Source: Thermoactinomyces sp. DSM 45891
GTDB lineage: Bacteria > Bacillota > Bacilli > Thermoactinomycetales > Thermoactinomycetaceae
Assembly: GCF_900119485.1 (NCBI RefSeq)
Contig: NZ_FPJZ01000005.1
Span: 34,890-98,889, forward strand
DNA length: 64,000 nt
Direction of reading: 5' to 3'
The position numbers and the translations under genes are program-made. The notes under the pieces were generated by a model. The model was not told where the DNA came from. It worked only from the letters and a program-made list of their open reading frames with translations, and did not search any database. Shown here one piece after another: positions 25,778 through 34,614 of the stretch (position 1 is its first letter; every line of letters starts with the position of its first letter).

Positions 25778-25801
25778 AAAAAGCCTGCTAAGAGGCTTTT
25801 T
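25778..25801 (-). terminator. Terminator of the long rodZ gene
   Basis: AAAAAGCC/GGCTTTTT stem with an 8-base loop directly downstream of rodZ. The flanking T-run on the minus strand supports intrinsic termination. Confidence 0.8.
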
Positions 25802-25826
25802 CAGGAACATTTCTTTAACAATTTTA

Positions 25827-27422
25827 TTATTCTTTTACTAAAAAGGTAAGGTCTTTAACTGGATTCACTTTATTAATGGATACATTTCCATTTGCCATAA
25901 TCTCTACATCATCTGGTTTGGCGATAGAAATGGTTAGCTTATTAGCATCTCCAGAAAACGTATATAGAACATCTGTTTTAGGATATTTGGTGCTCAAAAC
26001 AAACGCAGGTTTAATGTCTTTACCCGCTGCATCTTTTAATACAATCTGTCCGCTGGTAGAAGTACCTTGCTTTAATTTGAACGAGATCTTCACTTGGTTC
26101 CCTTTCGAGACATGATAAGTTCCAGCTCCTGATTTTTCAATCTCAACTGGACCTGATTCCGTTACAGACTGCGTACTAGGAGTCGATTCCTTTGCTTCAC
26201 CTTCCGGTTTCGTTGCTTGTTCAGGAGCGATTGGTTTAGATGTGTTGGTTTTCTTGGTATTATCTCCACCAGAAAAAACATATATCAACACCCCAACAAC
26301 GAGGGCCAAGAGTCCAAAAGCTCCCGCAATCCAATACCATTTCACAGGAAACAAATCGACTTTCCACTTAGACTTAGAACTACGACTCGTTTTCATTGCA
26401 CTACGACTCAGTGTTTTGAGAGACTCTACATCTTGTGAGTAGCGTGAGTCCTGTTTTTCATCACGTGAAGAACCAAATTTCTCACGACGTGTCATGACCG
26501 TATCAGAGAGAGGAACCAAACCTGTCTCCAATTTGGGCTCCGTTTGATTTGTTGAGTCAAATCGAGCAGTACTAAACCGAGGGTCGCGCCTCGTTTCTAG
26601 ACGAGGGGGCGACTCCATTTTTTTCGATCCAAACCCAGGCATAGTAGACGATAAATTTGTTGCACCCAACTTATGATCTTGGTCTTTTACCATCTCAAAT
26701 GGTACCGTTTCCTGTCCTGCCGGGTCTATCTTTGTGTTCGCAGGAGGAACCTTTACAAGAGGTTTTTGGGTTGTTTCCTCCGAACGAACCTTGTGATCCT
26801 TAGCAATCGTCATAGATTGTTCGCGCACGGTACGACTAGGTCGATTTACTCCTGAGTTCTCTAATGCCTTTATCCGCTGTGTTTGTGCCGGATTGAAGGG
26901 TGGCATAGTCTGCGTTTTTCCAGGCTCAAATGGTGGAGTCATAGCAGACATACTCTGAGCCTGATCAACTGCCCGTAGTTTCTGTGTTTGAGCAATCCGA
27001 TCCATTACCGGTGCCGTATTTACTTGCGTGTTAACGCTCGGCTTCGCAATCGTAAGTGCAGTATGAACTTTAATCCGATTTGAACTTACAGGCTTCTGGA
27101 TTGTCGTCTGACTCAAGGAAAAATGACCCGTTTGCTGTCCCACAGCAGGCATAACAGCAGTATTTTGCTGTACTCCATACCGCACAGCCTGCTCTTCTTT
27201 TCGATAGTGACGCAAAATATGATGAGGCTCTACCTTGACTTGATTGGCATAAGAACGCAGATAGGTCCTCACATAAAAAGGGCTCGGTAGTTTGTCAAAG
27301 TCACCATTTTCAATCGCTATAAGAAAAGGTTTTTGGATCTTTGTTTTTTCTTGTAATTGGTCGAGGGACAGTCCTATCGACTCCCGGGCCTGTCGAAGAT
27401 AATGTCCAATCTCTTCAGACAT
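25827..27422 (-). CDS. rodZ: RodZ-like cell-shape protein, full length with long linker
   Basis: 531 residues: a Cro/CI-type HTH domain (residues 1-75, YLRQARESIGLSLDQLQEKT and FYVRTYLRSYANQV) that in RodZ binds MreB, a very long low-complexity cytoplasmic linker (about 80-360, repeated TQ-rich segments), one membrane span (about 370-392, WIAGAFGLLALVVGVLIYVF) and a C-terminal DUF4115-like domain. ATG 27422 has GGAGG eight bases upstream; the frame is open ten codons further. At 531 residues it is much longer than the ~290-residue B. subtilis protein (YmfM), mostly through the linker. Confidence 0.85.
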   Translation of the reverse strand: MSEEIGHYLRQARESIGLSLDQLQEKTKIQKPFLIAIENGDFDKLPSPFYVRTYLRSYANQVKVEPHHILRHYRKEEQAVRYGVQQNTAVMPAVGQQTGHFSLSQTTIQKPVSSNRIKVHTALTIAKPSVNTQVNTAPVMDRIAQTQKLRAVDQAQSMSAMTPPFEPGKTQTMPPFNPAQTQRIKALENSGVNRPSRTVREQSMTIAKDHKVRSEETTQKPLVKVPPANTKIDPAGQETVPFEMVKDQDHKLGATNLSSTMPGFGSKKMESPPRLETRRDPRFSTARFDSTNQTEPKLETGLVPLSDTVMTRREKFGSSRDEKQDSRYSQDVESLKTLSRSAMKTSRSSKSKWKVDLFPVKWYWIAGAFGLLALVVGVLIYVFSGGDNTKKTNTSKPIAPEQATKPEGEAKESTPSTQSVTESGPVEIEKSGAGTYHVSKGNQVKISFKLKQGTSTSGQIVLKDAAGKDIKPAFVLSTKYPKTDVLYTFSGDANKLTISIAKPDDVEIMANGNVSINKVNPVKDLTFLVKE

Positions 27423-27567
27423 CCCAGACACCTCCCAAAGGTTTGAAAACAAATGCTACATGATCGTACAAGAAGCTACTTTGTTCTTCAACCTGACTGT
27501 TTGTTATTTCAAAAAATACGCATAAATTTGATACAAGCATATCAAAATACATATACTCTGTCAAAAA

Positions 27568-27585
27568 AGCTCTCTTACAAGAGCT
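27568..27585 (-). terminator. Terminator of the short rodZ-like gene
   Basis: AGCTCT/AGAGCT stem with a six-base loop and a following T6 run on the minus strand. It separates the two HTH-bearing RodZ paralogues. Confidence 0.75.
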
Positions 27586-27609
27586 AGAACGGCTGTATGT
27601 GTTATGTAC

Positions 27610-28422
27610 CTAAGAGCTAGTTATTCGCAAATACAGAACATAGAGAGCTGCAATCGCGAGAACAACTGCCCAAAACATTAAAAATTTCGTGTAAAACGTG
27701 AATTTCTTGTTCGATTTCCCCTTGCGCTCTCTCAAACGAGAACCTAAACTCACAAACTCATTCTCTTCCGCGGATCGTTTTTGACGATCGTTACGAGATA
27801 AGCTTTTCAAATTTTGTAAAGCCTGAAGTTCCTTAGAACGAGTGCTGGGTTTCGTTGAAGGTTGTACAGGACGCTCTGATGGTGCGACTACCGGTAATTT
27901 ACTCGATTGACTTAACCGCTCGGGTCTCCCCTGTTCTCGGAGTCTCGCGAGGCGATTAGGTGAAGCGGTAGTAGCAGCCTGTTCTTGCTCTGCTTCTTTC
28001 AAATGATTTTCAACGCGTTTTACATCCCAACGAACCGTATTCCCAAATGAACGAGTAGTAGCGAGCTCTTTTTCTGGTTGCCAGCGATTTTCATTGGCCA
28101 CTGCCACACCTTGCTCCGATATGCTTGGCAAGCGTTGATTACGAGGCCTTTCAGAAACAGTTGAGACGGGTTGTCTAGAATTTTCTTTAGCAGCAGATTG
28201 TGTATGCCTCACTTGATGTAGTACTTTATGTGGATCCAGACCTACCGATAGAGCATACGTGCGAATATAAGACCGTACATATATTGAACCTGGCAACAGG
28301 TGGAATTGACCATTTTCAATTGCTGATAAATACTGCTTTTGAATTTTAGTATGGGCTTCTAATTCTTCTAAACTAATACCAAGAGATTCACGAGTGCTTC
28401 TAAGTTGTTGTCCTACTCCCAT
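27610..28422 (-). CDS. RodZ-like HTH membrane protein without extracytoplasmic domain
   Basis: 270 residues. The N-terminal HTH (LRSTRESLGISLEELEAHTK, then YVRSYIRTYALSVGL) is closely related to that of the neighbouring rodZ. A charged linker follows, and the protein ends with a single membrane span (residues about 245-266) and only a few residues outside. ATG 28422 has GGGAGG eight bases upstream. Missing the DUF4115 domain, it is a truncated-by-design RodZ paralogue; it could bind MreB without contacting the periphery. It sits where ymfL/ymfM lie in B. subtilis. Confidence 0.75.
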   Translation of the reverse strand: MGVGQQLRSTRESLGISLEELEAHTKIQKQYLSAIENGQFHLLPGSIYVRSYIRTYALSVGLDPHKVLHQVRHTQSAAKENSRQPVSTVSERPRNQRLPSISEQGVAVANENRWQPEKELATTRSFGNTVRWDVKRVENHLKEAEQEQAATTASPNRLARLREQGRPERLSQSSKLPVVAPSERPVQPSTKPSTRSKELQALQNLKSLSRNDRQKRSAEENEFVSLGSRLRERKGKSNKKFTFYTKFLMFWAVVLAIAALYVLYLRITSS

Positions 28423-28489
28423 TATGGTCACCTCCCTGAGCTAATTATTGGTTTCTCTTTAGGAAGCTTCTCTACCTTCTTAAACCCCA

Positions 28490-29260
28490 CTAAAACATAG
28501 AATGACGTTCGTCGATCAAATCGTAAACAATCTCCTCATCAGGATGATTTCTAAGCTCAATCATATAGTTAAAATCTTCTAGTCGATACTCCGAGTTTCT
28601 GACAAAGATATCAGGGTGTTCAATCACCTTTGTTGTCTCCATCGCCATCACTTCTCGAAGTAAACAAACATGCTCTTCCGAAAAACGACGTGTAGAGACG
28701 ATCCCATCTATTATGTAAACATGGTCAGTCGAAAGCTCATTCGCATCTAATTGTGTACGAATCGTTTGTCGTAAGAGTGTTGAGGATAGGAAAGACCACC
28801 GTTTATTCGCACATACACTAGATGCCACGATAGACTCTGTCTTTCCAACACGTGGCATTCCTCGAATTCCAATAAGCTGATGCCCTTTTTTCTTCATTTG
28901 TTCGGCTAGAAAATCTACTAAAATACCGATCTCATCTCTAATAAATCGGTATGTCTTAATGTCATCGCTGGAGAGTTCAACATATTTCCCATGCCTCACA
29001 GCAAGACGATCGGTCACATTAGGCTTTCGCAAAGCAGTTACATGGATATGATCCATCCGATGTAGGATTTGGCTTAGAGCCTCTATTTTTTCAGGTTTAC
29101 TTGTGCGCAGGATCAGACCACGACGATCAATGGTTACCCCGTTAATCGTCACAATATTAATCTTTAGCATTCCGAGTAGTGAGGCCAAATCCCCCAACAA
29201 ACCAGGACGGTTTTTATTTTTGTGAATTTGATATTCAAGATACCATTCGTGATCTTCCAT
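28490..29260 (-). CDS. ymfK: YmfK-family protein (DUF3388)
   Basis: A 256-residue protein conserved in Bacilli between ymfJ and the rodZ genes, function unknown. Residues about 5-80 look like an ACT-type regulatory domain (LEYQIHKNKNRPGLLGDLA). A P-loop-like motif GIRGMPRVGKTES lies near residue 136, followed by Walker-B-like HVYIIDGIVS. ATG 29260 is preceded by GAGG six bases upstream; an in-frame ATG four codons earlier is also possible. A nucleotide-binding role is plausible but not shown. Confidence 0.82.
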   Translation of the reverse strand: MEDHEWYLEYQIHKNKNRPGLLGDLASLLGMLKINIVTINGVTIDRRGLILRTSKPEKIEALSQILHRMDHIHVTALRKPNVTDRLAVRHGKYVELSSDDIKTYRFIRDEIGILVDFLAEQMKKKGHQLIGIRGMPRVGKTESIVASSVCANKRWSFLSSTLLRQTIRTQLDANELSTDHVYIIDGIVSTRRFSEEHVCLLREVMAMETTKVIEHPDIFVRNSEYRLEDFNYMIELRNHPDEEIVYDLIDERHSMF

Positions 29261-29394
29261 TTCACACCTCATTCTCTCATCTAAAATACAAGTGTAAGCG
29301 AATGTTTTTTTCAGTATAGCACATACATGTTTCTGAACGAAGAAAGATTCGTGACTAATTCCTTACATAAAAGGCGTTGTCCGTTAAAAAATAA

Positions 29395-29430
29395 AATAAA
29401 ACAAGTCTCAATCACAAGACTTGTTTTATT
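29395..29430 (-). terminator. Terminator downstream of ymfJ
   Basis: A perfect 14-bp stem (29395-29408 with 29417-29430) with A/T-rich ends. It separates ymfJ from ymfK; T-runs exist on both sides. Confidence 0.85.
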
Positions 29431-29444
29431 AATTAAACATACAG

Positions 29445-29699
29445 TTATTGTTTGCCATCGCTTACCATCTTCACCATAAGCTCTGCCATCATTTTTTGTT
29501 CCTCTGGTCCTGCTACCTTCCATAGATCACGTAGCAACAATTCTTGTTCATTTTGAGGCTGAACGTCTTTTGCTAGATAATCTCCTAACTCATAGGCGAT
29601 ATCTTGAATCGAGTTATCATCCATTCCTAAGCTTTTCGCTTGGCCTACACGCTCGGATAGAAAGCCTTTCCACTCTTGAAAATCATCAAGAACTGACAT
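29445..29699 (-). CDS. ymfJ: YmfJ-family protein (DUF3243)
   Basis: An 84-residue acidic, mostly helical small protein with the DUF3243 core LDDFQEWKGFLSERVGQA and YELGDYLAKDV. Its function is unknown. GGAGG precedes the ATG. It follows ymfI by 46 bases on the same strand in the order seen in B. subtilis. Confidence 0.85.
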   Translation of the reverse strand: MSVLDDFQEWKGFLSERVGQAKSLGMDDNSIQDIAYELGDYLAKDVQPQNEQELLLRDLWKVAGPEEQKMMAELMVKMVSDGKQ

Positions 29700-29745
29700 G
29701 TTAGATCACCTCCTACTCGAATAATATGGTCTAACATCAAAAAAA

Positions 29746-30495
29746 TTATGTATACCAACCACCATTTACATGAATAACCTGACCCGTTATATATCCACTC
29801 TCAGGATCGCATAAATGACTAATCAGTCTCGCTACTTCTTCAGGCTTTCCTAGACGGCCCATTGGGATTTCCTCCGCTAACTCCGCTTGTTCCTTGTCTG
29901 CTAATTGCGCAGATAATAATGGAGTCTCAATGGCTCCAGGAGCCACTGCGTTTACCGTAATATGAGACCTAGCTAGCTCTTTGGCCAGTGACTTCGTTAG
30001 TCCTTGAATGGCTCCTTTGGCGGCTGAATAAATAGCTTCACCAGCCCCTCCCGTTTCTCCCCAAATCGAAGATAGTAAAATGATACGGCCTTGTTTTTGT
30101 TGAATCATACTAGGTATCACAGATTGCATCATCTGCACTGCTCCTCGGACATGTGTGTCCATTAGCTCATCATACTGCTGCATGGTCACATCCTGAAGTA
30201 GCCCAACCTGAGTACCCCCTGCAGCGTGAATCATGATGGATGGTGCTCCTAATGTCCAACAAATTTGCTGATAACAATTTCGCACCGATTCTGCTTGCTT
30301 TACGTCCAATCGAAATGCCTCAGCCTGACCTCCTAATTCTCGGCACCTCCTTACAATCTCTTCTGCCCGACTAAGGGAATGATGAAAACAAACCGCGACT
30401 TTAGCACCTAACTCAGCTAAATGGATCGCTATGGCACTCCCAATACCCCCACTAGCTCCTGATATCCATACAATCTGTTCTTCTAATGACTTCAC
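29746..30495 (-). CDS. ymfI: Short-chain dehydrogenase YmfI (FabG-like oxidoreductase)
   Basis: A 249-residue classical SDR. The cofactor motif is GASGGIGSAIA (about residue 13), the catalytic triad is Ser in LLSSIWGE and Tyr/Lys in YSAAKGAI, and VNAVAPGAIETPL follows. GTG 30495 is chosen because GGAGG is seven bases upstream; the longer frame to 30558 begins with unconserved Cys/Trp-rich sequence. Annotated as 3-oxoacyl-ACP reductase-like in relatives; the real substrate is unknown. It stands between ymfH and ymfJ as in B. subtilis. Confidence 0.87.
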   Translation of the reverse strand: MKSLEEQIVWISGASGGIGSAIAIHLAELGAKVAVCFHHSLSRAEEIVRRCRELGGQAEAFRLDVKQAESVRNCYQQICWTLGAPSIMIHAAGGTQVGLLQDVTMQQYDELMDTHVRGAVQMMQSVIPSMIQQKQGRIILLSSIWGETGGAGEAIYSAAKGAIQGLTKSLAKELARSHITVNAVAPGAIETPLLSAQLADKEQAELAEEIPMGRLGKPEEVARLISHLCDPESGYITGQVIHVNGGWYT

Positions 30496-30578
30496 ACTGT
30501 CACCTCCACTTCTACTCGTATAAAAAGTCGTGCCTGCAAGGTAGCAGCACGACCACATTATTTAAGCAGTAGGGTTCG

Positions 30579-31871
30579 TCAATCCAATGGACGAACGGTA
30601 GAGACCGCAAATCTTGCAAAGTCAATATGCTCTCTCATTCTTTTGTTGACATCCTCTAGCGTAATCGCCTCTAACGTTGGAATCATCTGGAACAGATCCG
30701 ACTCATGAAAACGATAACTCGTAAATTGGTTGGCGATCCACTCAACTGAATTTAGTGAACGCAAAACACTTCCGATTTTCTTTTTCTTTACTAACTCAAA
30801 CTCCTCAGCAGAGATTCCCTTTTTTACTTTCTGAGGAAATAGCTCTTCAATACGGGATACAAGTTCATCGGGCTTTCTTGTATCCCCACCCATCATCGTA
30901 AATCCATAGCCCTGTTCGATCGAGTAATCGTGTCCAAATGAGTCATCGATCAACCCTTCATCATACAAGCTTTGATACAACTCTGAAGATGATCCGACTA
31001 ACGACTCCATAAACAACTGTGTAGTTAGCTCCAGCTTCAACATATCATCACCAGAGACTCCTACAGTAGTAGGTGCTTCTTTAAATCCAAAGTAACACTT
31101 GGGAGCATTTACACTTAAACGCATCTCCTTTCGCTTCTCTGCAACTACATCGGGTTCTTTATCAAAAAAGCGTTTAATCTCACCTTGTGGCTCAAATTTC
31201 TTCTGACCTTGATTTTCTTTTACCAGCTGAAAAATACGACCCGGGTCCACAGCTCCGATAACAAATAGCAACATATTACTTGGGTGATAGAAGGTGTTAT
31301 AACAAGTGTAAAGTGTCTCTTTGGTAATTTTGGAGATCGATTCAACTGTACCAGCGATATCAATTTTGACTGGATGATTTTGATACAATGCCTCAATTAA
31401 GCCGAAGTAGACCCTCCAATCCGCATTGTCATCATACATGCGAATCTCTTGGCCAATAATCCCCTTCTCCTTTTCCACATTCTCATCTGTAAAATAAGGA
31501 CTTTGTACATAATTTAGCAGTGTGGTGAGATTGTTTTCCACTTGGTCCGTACATGAGAATAGATACGATGTACGCGTAAAACTGGTAAAAGCATTTGCCG
31601 ATGCACCTTGTCTAGAGAACGACTGAAATACATCTTCTCCTGACTCTTGCTCAAACATCTTATGTTCTAAGAAATGTGCAATTCCATCCGGCACATGTAC
31701 CTTGTCTTTTCCAGGAACCTGAAACGTATTGTCGATGGATCCATACTTGGTAGTAAAGGTAGCATACGTTTTAGCGAATCCTTGCTTAGGTAGCACATAC
31801 ACATCTAACCCATTCGGCAGTGTCTCATGATAAAGTGTCTCTTTTAGCTGTTTGTATTCAATTTTTTTCAT
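30579..31871 (-). CDS. ymfH: M16-family zinc peptidase YmfH
   Basis: A 430-residue pitrilysin-type protease with the inverted zinc motif HFLEH at residues 66-70 and a downstream Glu in KEKGIIGQEIRMY. It pairs with YmfF, which lacks the motif, giving an active/inactive M16B heterodimer. The genes overlap by 14 bases. A cytosolic peptidase role is likely. In B. subtilis the neighbourhood is linked to processing of secreted peptides in some strains, but the substrate here is unknown. Confidence 0.9.
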   Translation of the reverse strand: MKKIEYKQLKETLYHETLPNGLDVYVLPKQGFAKTYATFTTKYGSIDNTFQVPGKDKVHVPDGIAHFLEHKMFEQESGEDVFQSFSRQGASANAFTSFTRTSYLFSCTDQVENNLTTLLNYVQSPYFTDENVEKEKGIIGQEIRMYDDNADWRVYFGLIEALYQNHPVKIDIAGTVESISKITKETLYTCYNTFYHPSNMLLFVIGAVDPGRIFQLVKENQGQKKFEPQGEIKRFFDKEPDVVAEKRKEMRLSVNAPKCYFGFKEAPTTVGVSGDDMLKLELTTQLFMESLVGSSSELYQSLYDEGLIDDSFGHDYSIEQGYGFTMMGGDTRKPDELVSRIEELFPQKVKKGISAEEFELVKKKKIGSVLRSLNSVEWIANQFTSYRFHESDLFQMIPTLEAITLEDVNKRMREHIDFARFAVSTVRPLD

Positions 31872-33159
31872 CCGCTTCTCCTCCTTGATCTCGTAAGAAG
31901 TAGATTGTGTCGAGCTGAATCTTTTGTGCTACTTTTTGCACATCCTCTTTCGATACTTGTGAAATCTCTTTTAAAATCTGTTCTAATGGGCGGTTCGTTC
32001 CGCTTAGTACAGAGTGATAGTGTGATTGAACAATCTCATAAGCGCGATCTTGCTGCTCACGGAACTGGTTAGAAAGGGTTGCTTTTGTTTGCTCTAATTC
32101 TTGATCACTCACTTGCCCCTGGCGCATTACTTCCATTTGTTCTTTGATAATGGTTACAGCCTTTTCAAAGTTTTGAATCTCAATTCCTGATTGGATGTGC
32201 ATAATCCCTTTATGGCTTTCAAGTCGCGACGAAGCATAGTAAGCCAGACTTGCTTTTTCACGCACATTCATAAACATCTTGGAGTGCGGAAAACCACCAA
32301 GAATCCCGTTATACATAAGCAAAGCAGGGTAGTCGGAATCTTGCACTGTTATATGGGTTCGACATCCCATATTTAGTTTTCCTTGATTTACAGGTAAGCG
32401 CTCCACCACCGTTTTCACTTGTTGTACAGATTGTGTTGTTTGAGGGGGATTCAATTGGTTTCGTTCGGAGGTAAACATCTCAGAAGGAAGGTATTTCTCG
32501 AACAAGGAGACCACTTTTTGAATATCCACGTCCCCGACACAATAGAGATCAAGTGGACAATGGTATAATAGTTCTTGATAATATGTATAAAGATTATCGG
32601 CTTGAATCACCGGAAGATCCTCCACTTGCCCATTTATAAAAATGGCATATGGCTCGTTCTTACACATCTCCTCAATGCTACGCTGTGCTGCATACTGGAT
32701 TTTATCATCCACCAAGCCTTCAATTTGCTGCTTTCGGTTTCGTTTCTCCGCCTCTACATAACTTTTCATAAACACATCTTGCTCTAAGGCTGGCTTCGTA
32801 ATCACTTCGCATAAGAGGCCAACTGCTTCTTCGAGCAACGGTGAAGCATCATGAAGGTATTTTTCATTTGCGATATCTACTCCAAAGTGGAGTATTTGCC
32901 TTTCGCCACGTTTAAAAACATCCCCAAAGAGACCTGCACCATACAGATCATTTTGCTTCTTTTTTAAGTCTAACATCGTAGGATATTGTTCTGTTCCTCG
33001 AAGCAATACATTTGAAAGGAGAGCTGTTTGGGTTACGTATTTCGTTGAGAGCTCTTGCTGAAACATCGCCACCAACATCGTGGTTTTAAACTTTGTACTC
33101 GGACAGACATGTAGACGTACATTGCCTATTTGCCTAGTCTCAAATTGTCCGGATGACAT
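31858..33159 (-). CDS. ymfF: M16-family peptidase-like protein YmfF (inactive partner)
   Basis: 433 residues with the M16 two-domain fold: the N-terminal part lacks an HxxEH motif (the equivalent region reads TALLSNVLLRGTEQYPT), while the C-terminal domain keeps NMGCRTHITVQDSDYPAL and GGFPHSKMFMNVREKASLAY. It is therefore probably the non-catalytic partner of YmfH. ATG with GAGGTGAACGGAGC upstream. The same pair and order occur in B. subtilis. Confidence 0.88.
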   Translation of the reverse strand: MSSGQFETRQIGNVRLHVCPSTKFKTTMLVAMFQQELSTKYVTQTALLSNVLLRGTEQYPTMLDLKKKQNDLYGAGLFGDVFKRGERQILHFGVDIANEKYLHDASPLLEEAVGLLCEVITKPALEQDVFMKSYVEAEKRNRKQQIEGLVDDKIQYAAQRSIEEMCKNEPYAIFINGQVEDLPVIQADNLYTYYQELLYHCPLDLYCVGDVDIQKVVSLFEKYLPSEMFTSERNQLNPPQTTQSVQQVKTVVERLPVNQGKLNMGCRTHITVQDSDYPALLMYNGILGGFPHSKMFMNVREKASLAYYASSRLESHKGIMHIQSGIEIQNFEKAVTIIKEQMEVMRQGQVSDQELEQTKATLSNQFREQQDRAYEIVQSHYHSVLSGTNRPLEQILKEISQVSKEDVQKVAQKIQLDTIYFLRDQGGEADEKN

Positions 33160-33207
33160 GCTCCGTTCACCTCGTTTATTAGAAAATATTACCTAGTCTC
33201 CATTATA

Positions 33208-33299
33208 GACTAAAAAAAAAGAACATGGAATTGTAAGACCTTACAACAAGGAAATTTCTCCTATGCTTAGTAAGTTTCCTACTTCCATGTTCTTTAGTC
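33208..33299 (-). terminator. Branched hairpin terminator after the lipoprotein gene
   Basis: Long arms AAAGAACATGGAA (33218-33230) and TTCCATGTTCTTT (33283-33295) enclose a second perfect small hairpin TTGTAA-gacc-TTACAA (33231-33246). On the minus strand it is followed by nine Ts. It sits between bmpA and ymfF. Confidence 0.7.
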
Positions 33300-33328
33300 A
33301 TATACTCACAATATGACAAGGCAAAAAA

Positions 33329-34333
33329 TTATTTAGAAGGAACAGTAATCTCACCTTTAATAATTTTTTGCTTGTACTCTTCCACTTGCTTCATTACCTC
33401 AGGAGAGACTTTTGAGCTTTTAGAAAGGCCGACACCTTCATCTTTCAGACCAAAATTCACTTCTGTACCTGTTTTGAGAGATCCTTCTTTCGCTTGCTTT
33501 GTAATCTCAAATACCGCTACATCAACACGTTTAATCATAGAAGTGAGCGTATGCTCTGGTGCCAAACGGCTTTGGTCCATGTCTACACCAATCGCCCAGT
33601 ATTTTCCTGCCTGACGAGTTTTCACTTCATCAAAAAGACCTTTCCCTACGCCACCCGCTGCATGGTACACAATGTCTGCTCCACCATCATATAGTGACTT
33701 TGCCAACGAACGACCTTTCGTTGCATCTGTAAATGATTCGGCATAAACAGCTTTTACCGTCGCTTTCGGATTCGCTTCTTTCACACCTGCTACAAATCCT
33801 GCTTCAAACTTCTTAACGAGCGGAGATGAAATCCCGCCAATGAAACCAACTTCGTTTGTCTTAGTAGTCTTACCTGCTGCAATTCCTGCTAAATAAGAAC
33901 CTTCCTCATCTTTAAATGTTACCGCTACAACATTTGACGGAATTTTACCACCTAAGTTGTCATCCACAATCGCAAACTTACTATCTTTGAATTTATCTGC
34001 TACTTCTGGAAGTGCTTTACTAAATTTGAAGCCTACACCCCAGATGAGATTTCGTTTGTCTTTGGCAAAGCGAGTTAAGTTAGGAACATAATCATCATCT
34101 TTTTTGGATTCTTGTGCCTTCACATCCACTTTTAAATCGTTCTTCGCTTTCTGAAGACCCATATTAGCAGATTGGTTAAAGGATTCGTCGTTTAAGCCAC
34201 CCGTATCCGTAACAAGACCGACAGAAAAGTCTCCTTTTGCAGTCTCCTTATCTTTATTACCGCCACAACCAACAGCGAATGTTGCTACTAGAGAAACCGC
34301 TACGAGCGAACCGAGCCAGCGCTTCATTTGCAT
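33329..34333 (-). CDS. bmpA: BmpA/Med-family nucleoside-type ABC transporter substrate-binding lipoprotein
   Basis: 334 residues. A lipoprotein signal peptide with lipobox FAVGCGG (Cys about residue 23) is followed by a Bmp domain: VGLVTDTGGLNDESFNQSA, IWGVGFKFSKALPEVA, GGISSPLVKKFEAGFVAGV and AIGVDMDQSRLAPEHTLTS. The family captures nucleosides (YufN, PnrA) or purine-like ligands. It lies downstream of the nupO-P-Q-like genes with its own promoter and a 190-base leader, which could raise its level over the membrane components. ATG with AAAGGGG seven bases upstream. Confidence 0.9.
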   Translation of the reverse strand: MQMKRWLGSLVAVSLVATFAVGCGGNKDKETAKGDFSVGLVTDTGGLNDESFNQSANMGLQKAKNDLKVDVKAQESKKDDDYVPNLTRFAKDKRNLIWGVGFKFSKALPEVADKFKDSKFAIVDDNLGGKIPSNVVAVTFKDEEGSYLAGIAAGKTTKTNEVGFIGGISSPLVKKFEAGFVAGVKEANPKATVKAVYAESFTDATKGRSLAKSLYDGGADIVYHAAGGVGKGLFDEVKTRQAGKYWAIGVDMDQSRLAPEHTLTSMIKRVDVAVFEITKQAKEGSLKTGTEVNFGLKDEGVGLSKSSKVSPEVMKQVEEYKQKIIKGEITVPSK

Positions 34334-34503
34334 ACAAATACCCCTTTACTAAAAGTGTTTGATTTTGTACTGCAGGGAGAATGATGTTAGTAGTATGAAC
34401 CAGAGACGAGCGGATATTTGCTGTTTCACTAGGAAATTAAATCCATTTTTTCTCTGTGTTACAAACTAACCAAATGATTCCAATTAACTCCTAAGCTTTC
34501 ACA

Positions 34504-34517
34504 AAAAAACGCTTACA
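34504..34517 (-). promoter_or_regulatory. cre-like site in the bmpA leader
   Basis: Minus-strand TGTAAGCGTTTTTT matches the CcpA cre consensus TGWAANCGNTNWCA except at the last two bases, and lies just downstream of the predicted transcription start of bmpA. Weak evidence from consensus matching only. Confidence 0.3.
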
Positions 34518-34529
34518 ACTTCTTCTCTT

Positions 34530-34557
34530 ATTTTATACATAAATGACTTTATATCAA
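34530..34557 (-). promoter_or_regulatory. Sigma-A promoter of bmpA
   Basis: Minus-strand TTGATA (34557-34552), a 16-base spacer and TAAAAT (34535-34530). This predicts a leader of about 190 bases before the bmpA ATG. I do not recognise a known purine or other riboswitch fold in that leader. Confidence 0.5.
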
Positions 34558-34614
34558 CAAAAACTTTTTTCTTTCAAAAACTTTTCTCTTTGTTTAAAAA
34601 TTTTTCCATCAATC

